In this document: piece after piece, positions 38,973 to 54,591 of the stretch
Layout of the letters: every line of letters starts with the position of its first letter
Numbering within the stretch: position 1 is the stretch's first letter
Assembly: GCF_900115505.1 (NCBI RefSeq)
Contig: NZ_FOWQ01000003.1
Location: forward strand, 1-64,000
DNA length: 64,000 nt
DNA from: Geodermatophilus dictyosporus
GTDB taxonomy: Bacteria; Actinomycetota; Actinomycetes; Mycobacteriales; Geodermatophilaceae
Direction of reading: 5' to 3'
Position numbers and translations under genes: made by a program
Notes under the pieces: generated by a model
What the model was told of the DNA's origin: nothing
Databases searched by the model: none
The model's input: the letters and a program-made list of their open reading frames with translations, nothing else

Positions 38973-39908
38973 ATGGCCCGATCCGCGACCCGCCGCCGTC
39001 CCGCGTCCGCCCCCGTCGAGGGTGGGGTCAACCCCAAGGCCCCCTGCCCCTGCGGTTCGGGCCGCCGGTACAAGCACTGCCACGGCTCGGGCTACGCGCC
39101 GCCGGTGACCCGCCCCTTCGAGGGCCTGCCCGGCGAGCCGGACTGGGTGGCGCTGCGCGAGCTGGTGCCGGCCGCCACCGCGCCGCTGAAGACCACCGAG
39201 GGCCGCGACGTCACTCTCGCCAGCGTGCTGCCCGGCGGCGCCCCGGCGCTGGTCCGCAGCAACGGCGAGATCCTGCTCGGCGTCCAGCTGCAGGCCGCCT
39301 CCGACGACGTCAGCCGCGACATCGGCACCGCGCTGGCCGCCGCCCTGGAGGCCCCGACCGGGGCCCCGGTGGACCCGGGCCCCGTCGGCGCGGCCGGGTC
39401 CTCCGGTCCGCGGCTGCAGGAGCTGCTCGACCTCTCCGCGCCGCTGGAGGTGACCGTGCACGAGGACTTCGGCTTCTGGCTCGAGGGCACCGACGCCGGC
39501 GCCGCGGCCCGGGCGGGGCTGGAGCGGGCCAACGAGGCGGTGCTGCCCACCGAGCGGCTCGAGGGCCTCGGCGCCGCCTACTGGGTGCGGCCGGGCAACG
39601 AGCGGGCGCACCTGCGCTGGGTGCGCCCGGAGGCGGAGGAGCCGCTGCTCGACGCGCTGGCCCGGCTCTCGGCGTCCGAGCAGCTGCTGCTGGGCGAGGG
39701 CACCCGGTACGCCGGAGCCTTCCGCGCGCACGGCCTGGTCGTGCCGGTGTGGGACCTGCCCGCCGACACCCCGGCCGCCGAGTGGACCGGCCCGGCCACC
39801 GAGTTCGGCGCCCGCCTCGAGCAGGCGCTGACGGTGACCGACCCGCTCACCGCCGACGAGCGCCGCGCCCGCGCCGGCCTGCTCTCCCGCCAGGTCACGC
39901 TGCGCTAG
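38973..39908 (+). CDS. SEC-C motif protein (DUF5926 family)
   Basis: A 311-aa protein with an N-terminal SEC-C zinc motif (NPKAPCPCGSGRRYKHCHG, residues 22-41; Cys, Cys, Cys/His ligands) similar to the SecA tail. A larger domain of the actinobacterial DUF5926 family follows (DVTLASVLPGGAPALVRSNG, VTVHEDFGFWLEG, RWVRPEAEEPLLDALARL). SEC-C modules bind ribosomes or SecB-like partners; the rest is of unknown function. ATG 38973 has a TACGCT promoter at leaderless distance. Convergent with arginine deiminase. Confidence 0.85.
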   Translation: MARSATRRRPASAPVEGGVNPKAPCPCGSGRRYKHCHGSGYAPPVTRPFEGLPGEPDWVALRELVPAATAPLKTTEGRDVTLASVLPGGAPALVRSNGEILLGVQLQAASDDVSRDIGTALAAALEAPTGAPVDPGPVGAAGSSGPRLQELLDLSAPLEVTVHEDFGFWLEGTDAGAAARAGLERANEAVLPTERLEGLGAAYWVRPGNERAHLRWVRPEAEEPLLDALARLSASEQLLLGEGTRYAGAFRAHGLVVPVWDLPADTPAAEWTGPATEFGARLEQALTVTDPLTADERRARAGLLSRQVTLR

Positions 39909-39935
39909 CCGGAGCCGGTCCTCCCCCTGGCGGTG

Positions 39936-40036
39936 GGTCGTGCTCTGACCACAGGTGCGTTCAGAACACGACTGTGCGCCGGACACCTCCGCGCCCGGCC
40001 TCGTGCTCTGACTCCGGGTGTGGTCAGAGCACGACC
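39936..40036. repeat. Cluster of four inverted GTCGTGCTCTGA motifs (REP-like)
   Basis: GTCGTGCTCTGACCACA (39937-39953) has its exact reverse complement at 40019-40035. The 12-nt core also recurs inverted at 39961-39972 (one mismatch, TCAGAACACGAC) and direct at 40001-40012 (TCGTGCTCTGAC). The copies alternate in orientation, forming two tandem hairpins or one long one. It fills most of the 153-bp gap between the convergent SEC-C and arginine deiminase genes. Confidence 0.8.
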
Positions 40037-40061
40037 TGGTGCCGGGGTGACCTGACCGGGG

Positions 40062-41282
40062 CTAGGGCAGCGGGTCGCGCACCACGGGGCAGGACATGCA
40101 CCGCGGCCCGCCGCGGCCGCTGCCGAGCTCCGAGCCGGCAATCCGCACCACCTCGATGCCGGCCGCCTCGAGCGCGGCGTTGGTGACCGTGTTCCGCTCG
40201 TAGGCGACCGCCAGCCGCGGGGCCAGCGCCAGGGTGTTGTTGCCGTCGTCCCACTGCTCGCGCTCGGCGGTCACCGGGTCCAGGCCGGTGTCGATCACCC
40301 GCAGCCGGTCGATGCCCATCGCCGCGGCCGCGGCGGCGAGGAACGGCGCCGGGCCGCGGACCACCAGGTCGGTGGTGTCGTCGTCGTCCGGCGGGGTGTC
40401 GGCGGTGACCGTCCAGGCTACCAGCGAGCCGGCGACCGCGGGGTACATGACCATCGCGTCGACGTCGACCATCGTGGCGATGGTGTCCAGGTGCATGGTC
40501 GCCCGCTGCTGGGCGATCGGGACGACGAGCACCGTGTGCGCCAGCCCCCGGGCGAACACCCGCCGGGCCAGCCGCTCCGCGCCACCGGGCGTCGTCCGCT
40601 CGCCGACGCCCACGGCCAGCACCCCGGGCGCCAACAGCAGGACGTCGCCGCCCTCGAGGTGCTCCAGCGAGGCGTCGTAGAGCTGCTCCACACCGGTGAA
40701 GCGTGGGTGGTGGGTGACCACGGCCCGGGTGATCGTGCTCTCCCGGTGCCGCGCCGGCATGGCCAGGGAGGCCACCGCGACCTGGTCGCCCACCCACACC
40801 GACGAGTCGCGGGTGAACAGCAGGTTGGGCAGCGGCGGGACCACGAAGTCCCCCCGGTCCATCAGCCGGTAGGCCAGCCCACTGCCGCCGCGCAGCTCGT
40901 CGTGGGCCAGGCCGGCGATGAGGGTGGCGGCCAGGTCGGCCGGCGCCAGGCCCGACAGGTGCGCCACCGCGGCCCTCCGGAGGGTGGCGCCCAGCCGCGG
41001 GTCGTCGACGGCGGCGGCGATGAGCTCCTCGCGTGCCTCCGGGCCGTCGAGGACGTCGGCGAGCAGCCGGTCGAGGTGGAGCACCTCGACGCCGCGGTCG
41101 GCCAGCGCCGCGGCGAACGCGTCGTGCTCCTCCTGCGCCCGGGCCACCCAGGGCACGCCGTCGAACAGCAGCTGGTCGGTGTTGCGCGGGGTCAGCCGGC
41201 GCAGCTCGGCGCCCGGCCGGTGCAGCACGACGGTGCGCAGCCGCCCGACCTCGCTGGTCGCGCCGGGCGCACGGGGCTCCAT
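40062..41282 (-). CDS. arcA: Arginine deiminase
   Basis: A 406-aa guanidino-group modifying enzyme that converts arginine to citrulline and ammonia. Motifs: [20 protein letters not shown] at the N terminus, [34 protein letters not shown] (catalytic His), and the C-terminal [14 protein letters not shown] with the likely nucleophile Cys395. ATG 41282 begins the conserved part; an upstream extension lacks support. No arcB or arcC lies nearby, so the gene stands alone and may serve arginine catabolism or acid/ammonia homeostasis. Confidence 0.93.
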   Translation of the reverse strand: MEPRAPGATSEVGRLRTVVLHRPGAELRRLTPRNTDQLLFDGVPWVARAQEEHDAFAAALADRGVEVLHLDRLLADVLDGPEAREELIAAAVDDPRLGATLRRAAVAHLSGLAPADLAATLIAGLAHDELRGGSGLAYRLMDRGDFVVPPLPNLLFTRDSSVWVGDQVAVASLAMPARHRESTITRAVVTHHPRFTGVEQLYDASLEHLEGGDVLLLAPGVLAVGVGERTTPGGAERLARRVFARGLAHTVLVVPIAQQRATMHLDTIATMVDVDAMVMYPAVAGSLVAWTVTADTPPDDDDTTDLVVRGPAPFLAAAAAAMGIDRLRVIDTGLDPVTAEREQWDDGNNTLALAPRLAVAYERNTVTNAALEAAGIEVVRIAGSELGSGRGGPRCMSCPVVRDPLP

Positions 41283-41393
41283 GGCGCCCGAGGCTGGCAC
41301 AGCCGGGATCCCCCTGCCGGACGGCGCCACCCGATCGGGCAAGGTGGGACGCCGGGGTCACCGCCGTCCCCGCCACGCCCCAGGAGGCTGCGC

Positions 41394-42157
41394 GTGCACC
41401 TGTTCGACCTCACCGGGAAGGTCGCCGTCGTCACCGGCGGCACCCGCGGCATCGGCCTGATGATGGCCCGCGGGCTGCTGCAGGCCGGCGCCTCCGTCTA
41501 CGTCTCGTCGCGCAAGCCCGAGGCCGGCGAGCAGGCCGTCGCCGAGCTGTCGGAGCACGGGCGGGTCGAGTCGATCCCCGCCGACGTCAGCACCGAGGCC
41601 GAGTGCGTGCGGCTCGCCGAGGAGGTGGGCCGGCGCGAGGAGCGGGTGCACGTGCTGGTCAACAACGCCGGTGCCACCTGGGGCGAGCCGTTCGAGACCT
41701 TCCCCGCCTCCGCGTGGGACAAGGTGCTCGACCTCAACGTCAAGGCGCCGTTCTTCCTCACCCGGGCGATGGTCCCGCTGCTCGAGGCGGCCGCCACCGA
41801 CGACGACCCGGCGCGGGTGGTCAACGTCGGGAGCATCGACGGCCTGCACGTGCCCCAGCTGCCCACCTACTCCTACTCGTCGAGCAAGGCCGCGGTGCAC
41901 CAGCTGACCCGGCACCTGGCCAAGGAGCTCGGGCCGCGGCGGATCACCGTCAACGCCGTCGCCCCGGGCCCGTTCGAGTCGAAGATGATGGCCGCCACGC
42001 TGGCCGCCCGCGGTGACGAGATCGCGGCCAGCTCGCCGCTGGGCCGCATCGGCCGCCCCGACGACATGGCCGGCGTCGTCGTCTACCTGGCCAGTCGCGC
42101 CGGCGCCTACGTCACCGGCGCGGTGATCCCGGTCGACGGCGGGCGGGCCACCACGCT

Positions 42158-42161
<4 letters not shown>
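41394..42161 (+). CDS. Short-chain dehydrogenase/reductase (RhlG/FabG-like)
   Basis: A 255-aa classical SDR: TGGTRGIG cofactor motif at 14-21, NNAG at 90-93, catalytic Ser147, Tyr161 and Lys165 (YSYSSSKAAV). PGPFESKMM follows and the C terminus is TGAVIPVDGG. An Arg-Lys pair (SSRKPEAGE) points to NADPH. This combination is typical of beta-ketoacyl reductase-like enzymes acting on 3-oxo compounds. GTG 41394 has CAGGAG. The stop TAG shares the CTAG palindrome with the stop of the convergent BTAD regulator. Confidence 0.88.
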
Positions 42162-45526
<3,365 letters not shown>

Positions 45527-45821
45527 GGGCCGGATCCTGGCAGCTACGGGCGGGCAGCGGGAGGGGGGAGCGGCGCCAAGTCGGCCGCAAGCGGCGGCCC
45601 AGTCGCCCTCGCCAGGGTCGGCGCCGTCCCCGACCCGCCCGTCCCAGGAGCCCCCGTGACCCTCACCGCCGACCCCGCCCTCCCACCCCCGCCGCAACCG
45701 CCCTCGACGTCGTCGCCGCCGTCGGCTCCGCCACCGCACGGCCTGCGGGCGCCCGGTGCCTCCGGCGGCAGGACGCCGGGGTCGCGGGTGCCGCGCGGGC
45801 CGGGCCTCGGGAGACTGCCCC
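45527..45821. other. Intergenic region, no gene assigned
   Basis: This 295-bp gap holds the promoter region of the divergent BTAD regulator and VOC genes. A GTG at 45656 follows AGGAG at good spacing, but the frame continues as a low-complexity Pro/Ser sequence that runs into the VOC gene, so I do not call it. No hairpin or repeat stands out. Confidence 0.5.
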
Positions 45822-46244
45822 ATGAGCATCGCCATCGACGGCTACGCCCACGTGCGCCTGACCGTGACCGACATCGCCCGCTCCCGGGCCTTCTACGACC
45901 AGGTGTTCGCCCTCCCCGTGGCCTTCGAGGTGCCGGCCGACGCGGACGAGCAGACCCGGGAGGGCCTCGGGTTCCTCTACGGCGGGGTCGTCTACCGGCT
46001 CGGCTCGGGGCTGCTCGGCCTGCGGCCCGTGGCGCCGGACGGTGACCGCTTCGACGAGGACCGCGTCGGGCTGGACCACCTCAGCTTCCGCGTGGCCGAT
46101 CCCGGTGCGGTGCACGCCGCCGCGGCCCGGCTCGACGCGCTGGGCGTGCCGCACGCCGGCGTCAAGGACCTGGGCCGGGCGGTGCTGCTGGAGTTCCGCG
46201 ACCCCGACGGCATCGCGCTGGAGCTGTACGCCGCGGCGGGCTGA
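45822..46244 (+). CDS. VOC/glyoxalase fold protein
   Basis: A 140-aa protein with two beta-alpha-beta-beta-beta modules of the vicinal oxygen chelate fold (YAHVRLTVTDIARSRAFYDQVF; GLDHLSFRVADPGAVHAAAARL; LLEFRDPDGIALELYAA). The metal-ligand pattern His, His, Glu is present at His9/His77/Glu-near-135. It belongs to the glyoxalase/bleomycin resistance/dioxygenase group; the substrate is unknown. ATG 45822 starts the fold. Divergent from the BTAD regulator. Confidence 0.83.
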   Translation: MSIAIDGYAHVRLTVTDIARSRAFYDQVFALPVAFEVPADADEQTREGLGFLYGGVVYRLGSGLLGLRPVAPDGDRFDEDRVGLDHLSFRVADPGAVHAAAARLDALGVPHAGVKDLGRAVLLEFRDPDGIALELYAAAG

Positions 46245-46260
46245 TCCGCCGCGGCGCCGG

Positions 46261-46569
46261 TCAGGCGTGGCTGAGGGCCGCCGACACGAAGGTCTGCGCG
46301 GGGTAGACCTCCGGCGGGTCGGTGATGCCGGTCTGCTGCAGCACGGGCGCGAGCTGCTCGCCGAAGCGCCGGCAGGAGTCCTCGGAGTCCCACACGTCCA
46401 CGATGCGGAAGCCCTGCGGCCCCTGTCCGGCGACGTGCGAGAGCAGCCCCTCGACCGGCCAGTCACCCGGCCGTTGCATGCCGCCCTCGCCCCCCTTGAG
46501 CAGGCGGACGGCCGCCTTGTAGCGCTCCTGCGTCACGGTCGGTCCGGAGAGCACGATCACGATGGGCAC
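46261..46569 (-). CDS. Small dimeric alpha-beta barrel-type protein
   Basis: A 102-aa protein starting PIVIVLSGPTVTQERYKAAV and containing GLLSHVAGQGPQGFRIVDVWDSEDSCRRFGEQLAPVL, the pattern of ferredoxin-like monooxygenase/DABB stress proteins. GTG 46569 has a strong GAGGAGGT site. A TACGGT element about 35 nt upstream could be its promoter. Its stop lies 16 nt from the convergent VOC gene. Function unknown. Confidence 0.75.
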   Translation of the reverse strand: MPIVIVLSGPTVTQERYKAAVRLLKGGEGGMQRPGDWPVEGLLSHVAGQGPQGFRIVDVWDSEDSCRRFGEQLAPVLQQTGITDPPEVYPAQTFVSAALSHA

Positions 46570-46709
46570 GGCGACCTCCTCGTCGGTCCTGCGGGTGCGG
46601 GGACCGTAGGACGGGGCCGGAGGCGTCAACGGGACGGCTGCGTCCGCGGCGGCCCGGCCCGCGTGGCACCACCCGCCGTGGTCGCCACGCCGGTCCTGCG
46701 CCGCCCGTC

Positions 46710-48149
46710 CTACGCCTCGGCGGGCGCCGGGGCGGTGGTGAAGCCGGTGCGGGGCATGGCCGTCCACACCGGGTCGCGGCGGGCGAGGGCCGCGAGCAGC
46801 CCGCGCAGCCGGAACCAGGCGTGCAGCTGCCGGTAGCCCACGTTCTCCACCGCGCCGGCCAGCAGCAGCGCCCGGAGGTCGGCCCCGCTGCGGTAGCGGT
46901 GGAAGGTGAACTCCTCGACGGCGACCACGGCGGTCGAGACCAGCACGCCCAGCGCCAGCGCGACGCCCACCATCAGCGCGGCCGTGCCGGGGTCGAGCAG
47001 CCCGAGGACCGCCGCGACGACGACCGAGGCCAGCCCGAGCACCTCCACCACCGGCCCGAGCAGCTCGAAGAGCAGGAAGAACGGCAGCGCCAGCAGCCCG
47101 ACCGGGCCGAACCGCGGGTTGCCGACCATCCGCCGGTGCTTCCACAGCAGCTGCGCCAGCCCGTGCGACCAGCGCTGCCGCTGACGGCCGAGCACCGACC
47201 ACGTCTCGGGCACCTCGGTCCAGCAGACCGTCTCGGGCACGAACACCATCCGCGAGGGCCGGCCCGCGCGGCGCAGGTGCTCCTGCAGGGTGACGACGAG
47301 CTCGGCGTCCTCCGCCAGCGACCGCGGGTCCAGCCCGCCGACCTCGACGACGGCGTCGCGGCGGAACAACCCGAACGCCCCGGAGATGATCAGCAGCGCG
47401 TCGGCGTCGGCCCAGGTGGTGCGGCCCAGCAGGAACGAGCGCAGGTACTCCACGGCCTGGATGCGCACCAGCCAGCGCTTGGACAGCCGGGGCTCCAGCA
47501 CCGCGCCGCGGTCGGTGAGCGCGGCGTTGGCCGTGCGGATCACCCCGCCGGCGCCGACGACGTGCTCGGGGTCCTCGATGAAGGGCCGGGCCACCTTGAG
47601 CAGCGCGTCCGGCTCGAGCAGCGAGTCGGCGTCGACCATGCACACCAGCGGGTGGCGGGCCAGGTTGAGCGCCACGTTGAGCGCGTCGGAGCGGCGCTTG
47701 ACGCTGGTCTTGCGGACGACGGTCAGCGGGTCGCCGGTGGTCGCCCGGTGCACGGAGAGCACCCGCCCCTCGACGGCGGTGTCGGCGGTCCAGCGCGGGG
47801 TGACCGGGGTGAGGCCGTAGCGCTCGGCCACCAGCTCGAAGGTGCGGTCGGTGGACCCGTCGTCGACCAGCACCACCTCCAGCAGCGGGTAGCGCTGCGA
47901 CAGCACGGCGGCGAGCGTGTCGAGGACGCCGGCCTCCTCGTCGTGCGCGGGCACCAGCACCGAGACGCCGGGCGTGAGCGGGCTGGCGAAGACCCGGTCG
48001 AGGCCCTCCGCGCCGCTCCAGCGCAGGTTGGTCACCACCCGGCGGGCGCCGAAGAGCACCAGCAGCAGCATCGAGGTGTCGAGCACCAGGACGTAGCCGA
48101 GCACCGTCCAGTTGAGCGTGGTGACGAAGCCGGTCAGCGCCTCGCGCAC
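46710..48149 (-). CDS. Membrane GT2 family glycosyltransferase
   Basis: A 479-aa processive-type GT2 enzyme. One N-terminal transmembrane helix (about 9-35) precedes the catalytic domain with VSVLVPAHDEEAGV, the UDP-sugar motif VLVDDGSTD, the DxD-like MVDADSLLEPDA, the catalytic EDAEL and the QRQRW (RQRQRWSHG) signature. Three to four C-terminal helices follow. These are features of hyaluronan/chitin/cellulose-type polymer synthases. It is the last gene of a five-gene operon with kinases, a receiver and a HEAT protein. GTG 48149 overlaps the HEAT gene stop by one base. Confidence 0.9.
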   Translation of the reverse strand: MREALTGFVTTLNWTVLGYVLVLDTSMLLLVLFGARRVVTNLRWSGAEGLDRVFASPLTPGVSVLVPAHDEEAGVLDTLAAVLSQRYPLLEVVLVDDGSTDRTFELVAERYGLTPVTPRWTADTAVEGRVLSVHRATTGDPLTVVRKTSVKRRSDALNVALNLARHPLVCMVDADSLLEPDALLKVARPFIEDPEHVVGAGGVIRTANAALTDRGAVLEPRLSKRWLVRIQAVEYLRSFLLGRTTWADADALLIISGAFGLFRRDAVVEVGGLDPRSLAEDAELVVTLQEHLRRAGRPSRMVFVPETVCWTEVPETWSVLGRQRQRWSHGLAQLLWKHRRMVGNPRFGPVGLLALPFFLLFELLGPVVEVLGLASVVVAAVLGLLDPGTAALMVGVALALGVLVSTAVVAVEEFTFHRYRSGADLRALLLAGAVENVGYRQLHAWFRLRGLLAALARRDPVWTAMPRTGFTTAPAPAEA

Positions 48150-49228
48150 TAGGCGGCCCTCCGCACGCGGGCGTCGCGGGGCCGCGGCCGGTTGGACAGC
48201 GCGGCGCGGGCGGCCTCGCCCACCCGGCCCGAGTGCCAGGCGTGCGCGGCCAGCCGGGCGCGGCCCTCCTCGCCGGCACCGGCCAGCGCGTCGGCGCACC
48301 CGTCGCGGACGGCGTCGTCACCCCCGGCCACGGTCGCGGCCAGCAGGTCGATCGCGGCGTCGTCGCCGATGCGGCCGAGGGCCTCCGCGGCGGCGTGGCG
48401 CAGCGCCGGCACGGCGGTCTGGGCCAGCGCCGCACCCAGCGCGGGGGTGGCGGCGGGGCCGCCGACGCGGCCCAGCGCGGTGGCCGCGCTGCACCGGACG
48501 GCGGGCGGGCGGCGGGCGTCGGCGACCAGGCCGAGCAGCAGGGGGAGCGCCTCGACGTCGCCGTGCAGGCCGAGCAGGTCGGCGGCCAGCGCCTGGGCGG
48601 CGGGGGAGGGCGGGTCGGTGACGGCGGCGCGCAGGTCGGGCAGCACCGGGGTGCCGAGGTCGAGCAGGGCCATGCCCACCACGCCGGCGGGCACCCGCCG
48701 CGAGCGGGCCAGCGCGCGCAGCAGCGGGCCGGCGGCGCGGACGTCGCCGGCCTTGCCCAGCGCGCGGGCGGCGGCGCAGCGGACGTCGGGCGCGCGGTCG
48801 GCCAGCAGCGCGGTGAGCGCGTCGGTCCGGCCGGGGTCGGCGGCGTTGCCCAGCAGTGCGGCCGCCCGGCCCCGGCGCCACGGGGCGCGGGCCGACAGGT
48901 CGGCGGCGGCGCGGGTGACCACGCCGCGGCGGGCCAGCAGCCGGCCCAGCGCGGCCCGGTCGGCGCCGCGCAGCTGCGGCAGCAGGTCGAGCACCAGGTC
49001 GTCGAGCGCCGCGGGGGCGGCCTCCAGGCCGGCGAGCGCCGCGGCGCCGTCCTCGTCGTCGTCGAGGGCGGCGTAGACCAGCGGGGTGAGCTCCGCGCGG
49101 CGCCGCTCCTCGCGGGCCAGCCGCCGGCCCCGGCGGGCGTGCTCGACCGCGACGGCGCCCAGCAGGAGCAGCACCGCGCCGGTGAGCACGAGCGTCGCCA
49201 CCAGCGCCGCCGACGTCAGGGCCGTCAC
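48149..49228 (-). CDS. Membrane-anchored HEAT-repeat protein
   Basis: A 359-aa protein with an N-terminal transmembrane helix (residues 6-27) followed by a basic region and about eight HEAT/PBS-lyase-like helical repeats. They are recognisable by recurring motifs such as DVRCAAARALGKAGDVRAAGPLL, PAVRCSAATALGRVGGPAATPAL and PALRHAAAEALGRIGDDAAIDLL. Such repeats make protein-binding scaffolds. It overlaps the receiver gene by 4 nt and the glycosyltransferase by 1 nt, so a physical complex with one of them is likely. No enzymatic motif is visible. Confidence 0.88.
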   Translation of the reverse strand: MTALTSAALVATLVLTGAVLLLLGAVAVEHARRGRRLAREERRRAELTPLVYAALDDDEDGAAALAGLEAAPAALDDLVLDLLPQLRGADRAALGRLLARRGVVTRAAADLSARAPWRRGRAAALLGNAADPGRTDALTALLADRAPDVRCAAARALGKAGDVRAAGPLLRALARSRRVPAGVVGMALLDLGTPVLPDLRAAVTDPPSPAAQALAADLLGLHGDVEALPLLLGLVADARRPPAVRCSAATALGRVGGPAATPALGAALAQTAVPALRHAAAEALGRIGDDAAIDLLAATVAGGDDAVRDGCADALAGAGEEGRARLAAHAWHSGRVGEAARAALSNRPRPRDARVRRAA

Positions 49229-49611
49229 GGGGTGAGCGCGCCCGGCGGCAGGGCGGCGGTGACCCGGGTGACCAGCTCCCGGGGGCTGAAGGGCTTGACC
49301 ACGTAGTCGGTGGCGCCGGCGACGAAGCCGCGCTCGACGTCGCTCTCCTGCGCCTTGGCGGTCAGCAGGACGACCGGGACGGAGGAGACCTGCGGGTCCG
49401 GGTCGGCGCGCAGGGCCGCGCAGACCTCCAGGCCGTTCATCCGCGGCATCATCCAGTCGAGGACGACCAGGTCCGGGCGCAGCTGGCGGGCCGCGGCCAA
49501 CCCGGCCTCCCCGTCGGACTCGACCGAGACGCGGGCGCCCAGCCGGCCGATCTTGAAGGCGACCAGGCTGGCGATGGCGGGGTCGTCGTCGACGACCAGG
49601 ACGTGGGTCAC
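49225..49611 (-). CDS. Stand-alone response regulator receiver
   Basis: A 128-aa CheY-like protein with no output domain. The acidic pair is at 8-10 (VLVVDDDP), the phospho-acceptor is Asp52 (LDWMMPRMNG), a Thr is found in LLTAKAQ and the Lys in YVVKPFSP. It must act by protein interaction, most simply with the HEAT protein or the glycosyltransferase encoded downstream. GTG 49611 overlaps the PAS kinase stop by 4 nt. Confidence 0.9.
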   Translation of the reverse strand: MTHVLVVDDDPAIASLVAFKIGRLGARVSVESDGEAGLAAARQLRPDLVVLDWMMPRMNGLEVCAALRADPDPQVSSVPVVLLTAKAQESDVERGFVAGATDYVVKPFSPRELVTRVTAALPPGALTP

Positions 49612-51184
49612 GCGGGGCTCCCGGCGAGGTGGGTGGGGGTGGTGACCGCCGGCAGGCGGACGGTGAAGACGGCCCCGTCGGGACCGGACTCGGCCGACAC
49701 CGTGCCGCCGTGCGCGGAGACGGTGTGGGCCACCAGCGACAGGCCGAGGCCCGTGCCCGGCAGCGCCTGCTCGCCGGCGTGGGCGGTGCGGTAGAAGCGG
49801 TCGAACACGTGCGGCAGCTCGGTCTCGGGGATGCCGGGGCCGCAGTCGGCGACGGCGACGAGCACCTCGCCGCGGTCCGGGCGGCAGGACAGCCGGACGA
49901 CGCCGCCCTCGGGGCTGACCTTGGCGGCGTTGGACAGCAGCTCGGCGACGACGCCGCGCAGCCCGCCGGCGTCGCCGCGCACCCACGCCGGGCCGGCCAG
50001 GCCGGGCACCAGCCGCTGCCCGCGCCGGGTCAGCTGGCCCGCGACCTCCTGGGCGGCGGCCGCGGCGACGGCGGCGAGGTCGACCTCGGCGTCGTCGAGC
50101 ACCACCAGCCCGCCGGAGTCGAGGTGCGCGGTGGTCAGCAGGTCCTCGATCAGCCGGCGCAGCCGCTGCGCCTCCCGCTCGACGGTGGCCAGCATCAGCG
50201 CCTGCATCGGGTTGAGCGCCCCGGCGTCGCCGTCGAGCAGCACCTCGAGGTTGCCGAGGATGCCGGTCATCGGCGTGCGCAGCTCGTGGGACACGGCCGC
50301 GACGAAGTCGCCGCGGAGGGTCTCCAGCCGGCGCTGGTGCTCGGCGGCCCGCCGCTCGCCCGCCAGCGCCTCGGTGAGCGCCCGGTGGGTGGCCAGCTCG
50401 GCGGTGGTGTCGCGCAGCAGCAGCACCAGCTCGGTGCGCTCGGTGCCGTCGGGGGCGGTGGCCGGCACCGGCGGGGAGCTGGCCGCCGACACCGGCACGG
50501 GGGTGCCGTCGGCGTGCCGCAGCCAGGTGTCGACGGCGAGGTCGGTCTCACCGCGCAGCGCCCGCTCCACCAGGCCGGCCAGCCCGCCGTCGACCAGGTC
50601 GTCGGCGACGGCGGCGCGGGCGAGGTCCCACTCCCGCCCGGTGCCCGGCGTCCGGCCGACCAGGCGGGCCAGCGCCGCGTTGACCCGGCTGACGGCGGCC
50701 GGGGCCGGCCCGCCGGCGGTGGCCAGCAGCGCCATGGGCGTGGGCGCGGTGTCGAACGCGGTCCGGAACCGCCGCTCGCTGGTGGACCGGGCGGCGTCGA
50801 CGGCGCGGACGCGGACGACGTCGCGGCAGGTGACCAGGGCCAGGGGCGCGCCGTCGGGTGCGGTGGCCGGCGCGGCGGAGATCTCCCACACCGCGCCGGG
50901 CGCGCCGGTGACCGCGGTGTAGTCGACGGCGAACTCGGCGGCGGCCGACCGGCCCGCCAGCGCGGCGGTGACCAGGGCGTCGACGTCGCCGGCGAAGGAG
51001 GACAGCACGACCTCGCCGACCGTGCGGCCGAGGACGTCGGCCTCGGTGAGCCCGCGCCGGGACAGCCAGGGGCCGGAGCAGAGGAGGAAGCGGTGGCCGG
51101 CGTCGAACAGGCACACGGTCAGGTCGGGCACCTGGCGGGTGAGCGTGCCCAGCAGCGCCGACCAGCTCGGCAGGGGAGGGGCGG

Positions 51185-51188
<4 letters not shown>
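49608..51188 (-). CDS. PAS-domain sensor histidine kinase
   Basis: A 526-aa soluble kinase with two PAS domains (about 10-125 and 130-255), a short coiled coil, then HisKA with the phospho-acceptor in [14 protein letters not shown] and a HATPase_c domain ([51 protein letters not shown]). No membrane segment is present. GTG 51188 overlaps the hybrid kinase stop by 4 nt. It is a candidate donor for the adjacent receiver. Confidence 0.92.
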
Positions 51189-53707
<2,519 letters not shown>

Positions 53708-53807
53708 GGGACGGTCATCGGCGCCCGGTCACCCCGGCTGAAGCGTTGTGTCCAACCGGATGACCGACCGGTGGGTCAGCGCCTCCCGGTGGTCGACTTG
53801 TGCCGGG

Positions 53808-54563
53808 TCAGGCGCCCTGGCGGGCGGCGTTGGCCTGGACGGCGGTGCTCACCCACTGCGCCAGGCCGGCCGCCCGCCGCTCGTAGTGCGCGGTGAACCG
53901 CTCGTCCTCGACGTACGTGCGGCCGATGCCGGCGTGCATCTCCGGCGAGCAGTCGTAGAAGTTGCGGCTGATCTGCTGCCGCGCCTCCTCGGCGAGGTCC
54001 ATGGCCTGCGGCGAGTCCGGTGCCACGCCGGCCTGCAGCGCCGCGGCCATCCGCGCCTCGACGTCCTCGCCCTCGGCCTGGACCCGCACCCAGTCGTCCT
54101 TGGTGTACGCGCGGGTCCGCGCCTGCGACTGGGCCCACGCCTCGGTCTCGCCCCAGCGCTCCTGCGCCTCGGCCTCGTACTCCTCGGGCAGCCAGTCCCC
54201 GAACAGCTCGAACTTCTCCTCCGGGGTCAGGTCGATCCCCATGTGCCGTGCCTCCATCTCCTTCTCCACGGCCGCGACCATGGCCGCCGTCCGGTCCAGC
54301 CGGTCCCGCAGCAGCCGGTGCTGCCGGCGGAGGTGCTCCGCGGGGTCGGCGGACGGGTCGTCGAGCAGCGTCGCGACCTCCTCGAGGGGGAACCCGAGCT
54401 CGCGGTAGAGCAGCACCTGGTGCAGCCGGCCGAGGTCGGCCGCCGAGTAGCGGCGGTAGCCGGCCGCGGTGCGGCCCGACGGCGACAGCAGGCCGATGCG
54501 GTCGTAGTGGTGCAGCGTGCGCACCGTGACGCCGGCCAGCGCCGCGACCTCTCCCACGTTCAT
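53808..54563 (-). CDS. MerR family regulator of the TipA type
   Basis: A 251-aa activator with a MerR winged helix (NVGEVAALAGVTVRTLHHYDRIGLL, RTAAGYRRYSAADLGRLHQVLLYRELGFPLEEV), a long coiled coil (RRQHRLLRDRLDRTAAMVAAVEKEMEARH) and a C-terminal TipAS domain (LTPEEKFELFGDW, EARQQISRNFYDCSPEMHAGIGRTYVEDERFTAHYERRAAGLAQW). TipAS domains bind thiopeptide and other hydrophobic antibiotics and activate multidrug genes. ATG 54563 has GGAGGAGGG. Its own promoter has the dyad in a 19-nt spacer, so it is probably auto-activated. Confidence 0.92.
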   Translation of the reverse strand: MNVGEVAALAGVTVRTLHHYDRIGLLSPSGRTAAGYRRYSAADLGRLHQVLLYRELGFPLEEVATLLDDPSADPAEHLRRQHRLLRDRLDRTAAMVAAVEKEMEARHMGIDLTPEEKFELFGDWLPEEYEAEAQERWGETEAWAQSQARTRAYTKDDWVRVQAEGEDVEARMAAALQAGVAPDSPQAMDLAEEARQQISRNFYDCSPEMHAGIGRTYVEDERFTAHYERRAAGLAQWVSTAVQANAARQGA

Positions 54564-54591
54564 CCCGGGTCCCTCCTCCCTGACGGCGACG

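Noticed and set aside
45656..46045. Possible small gene at GTG 45656 with AGGAG upstream
   Set aside because: Low-complexity Pro/Ser/Arg product that runs into the VOC gene in another frame; no domain or conservation evidence available.
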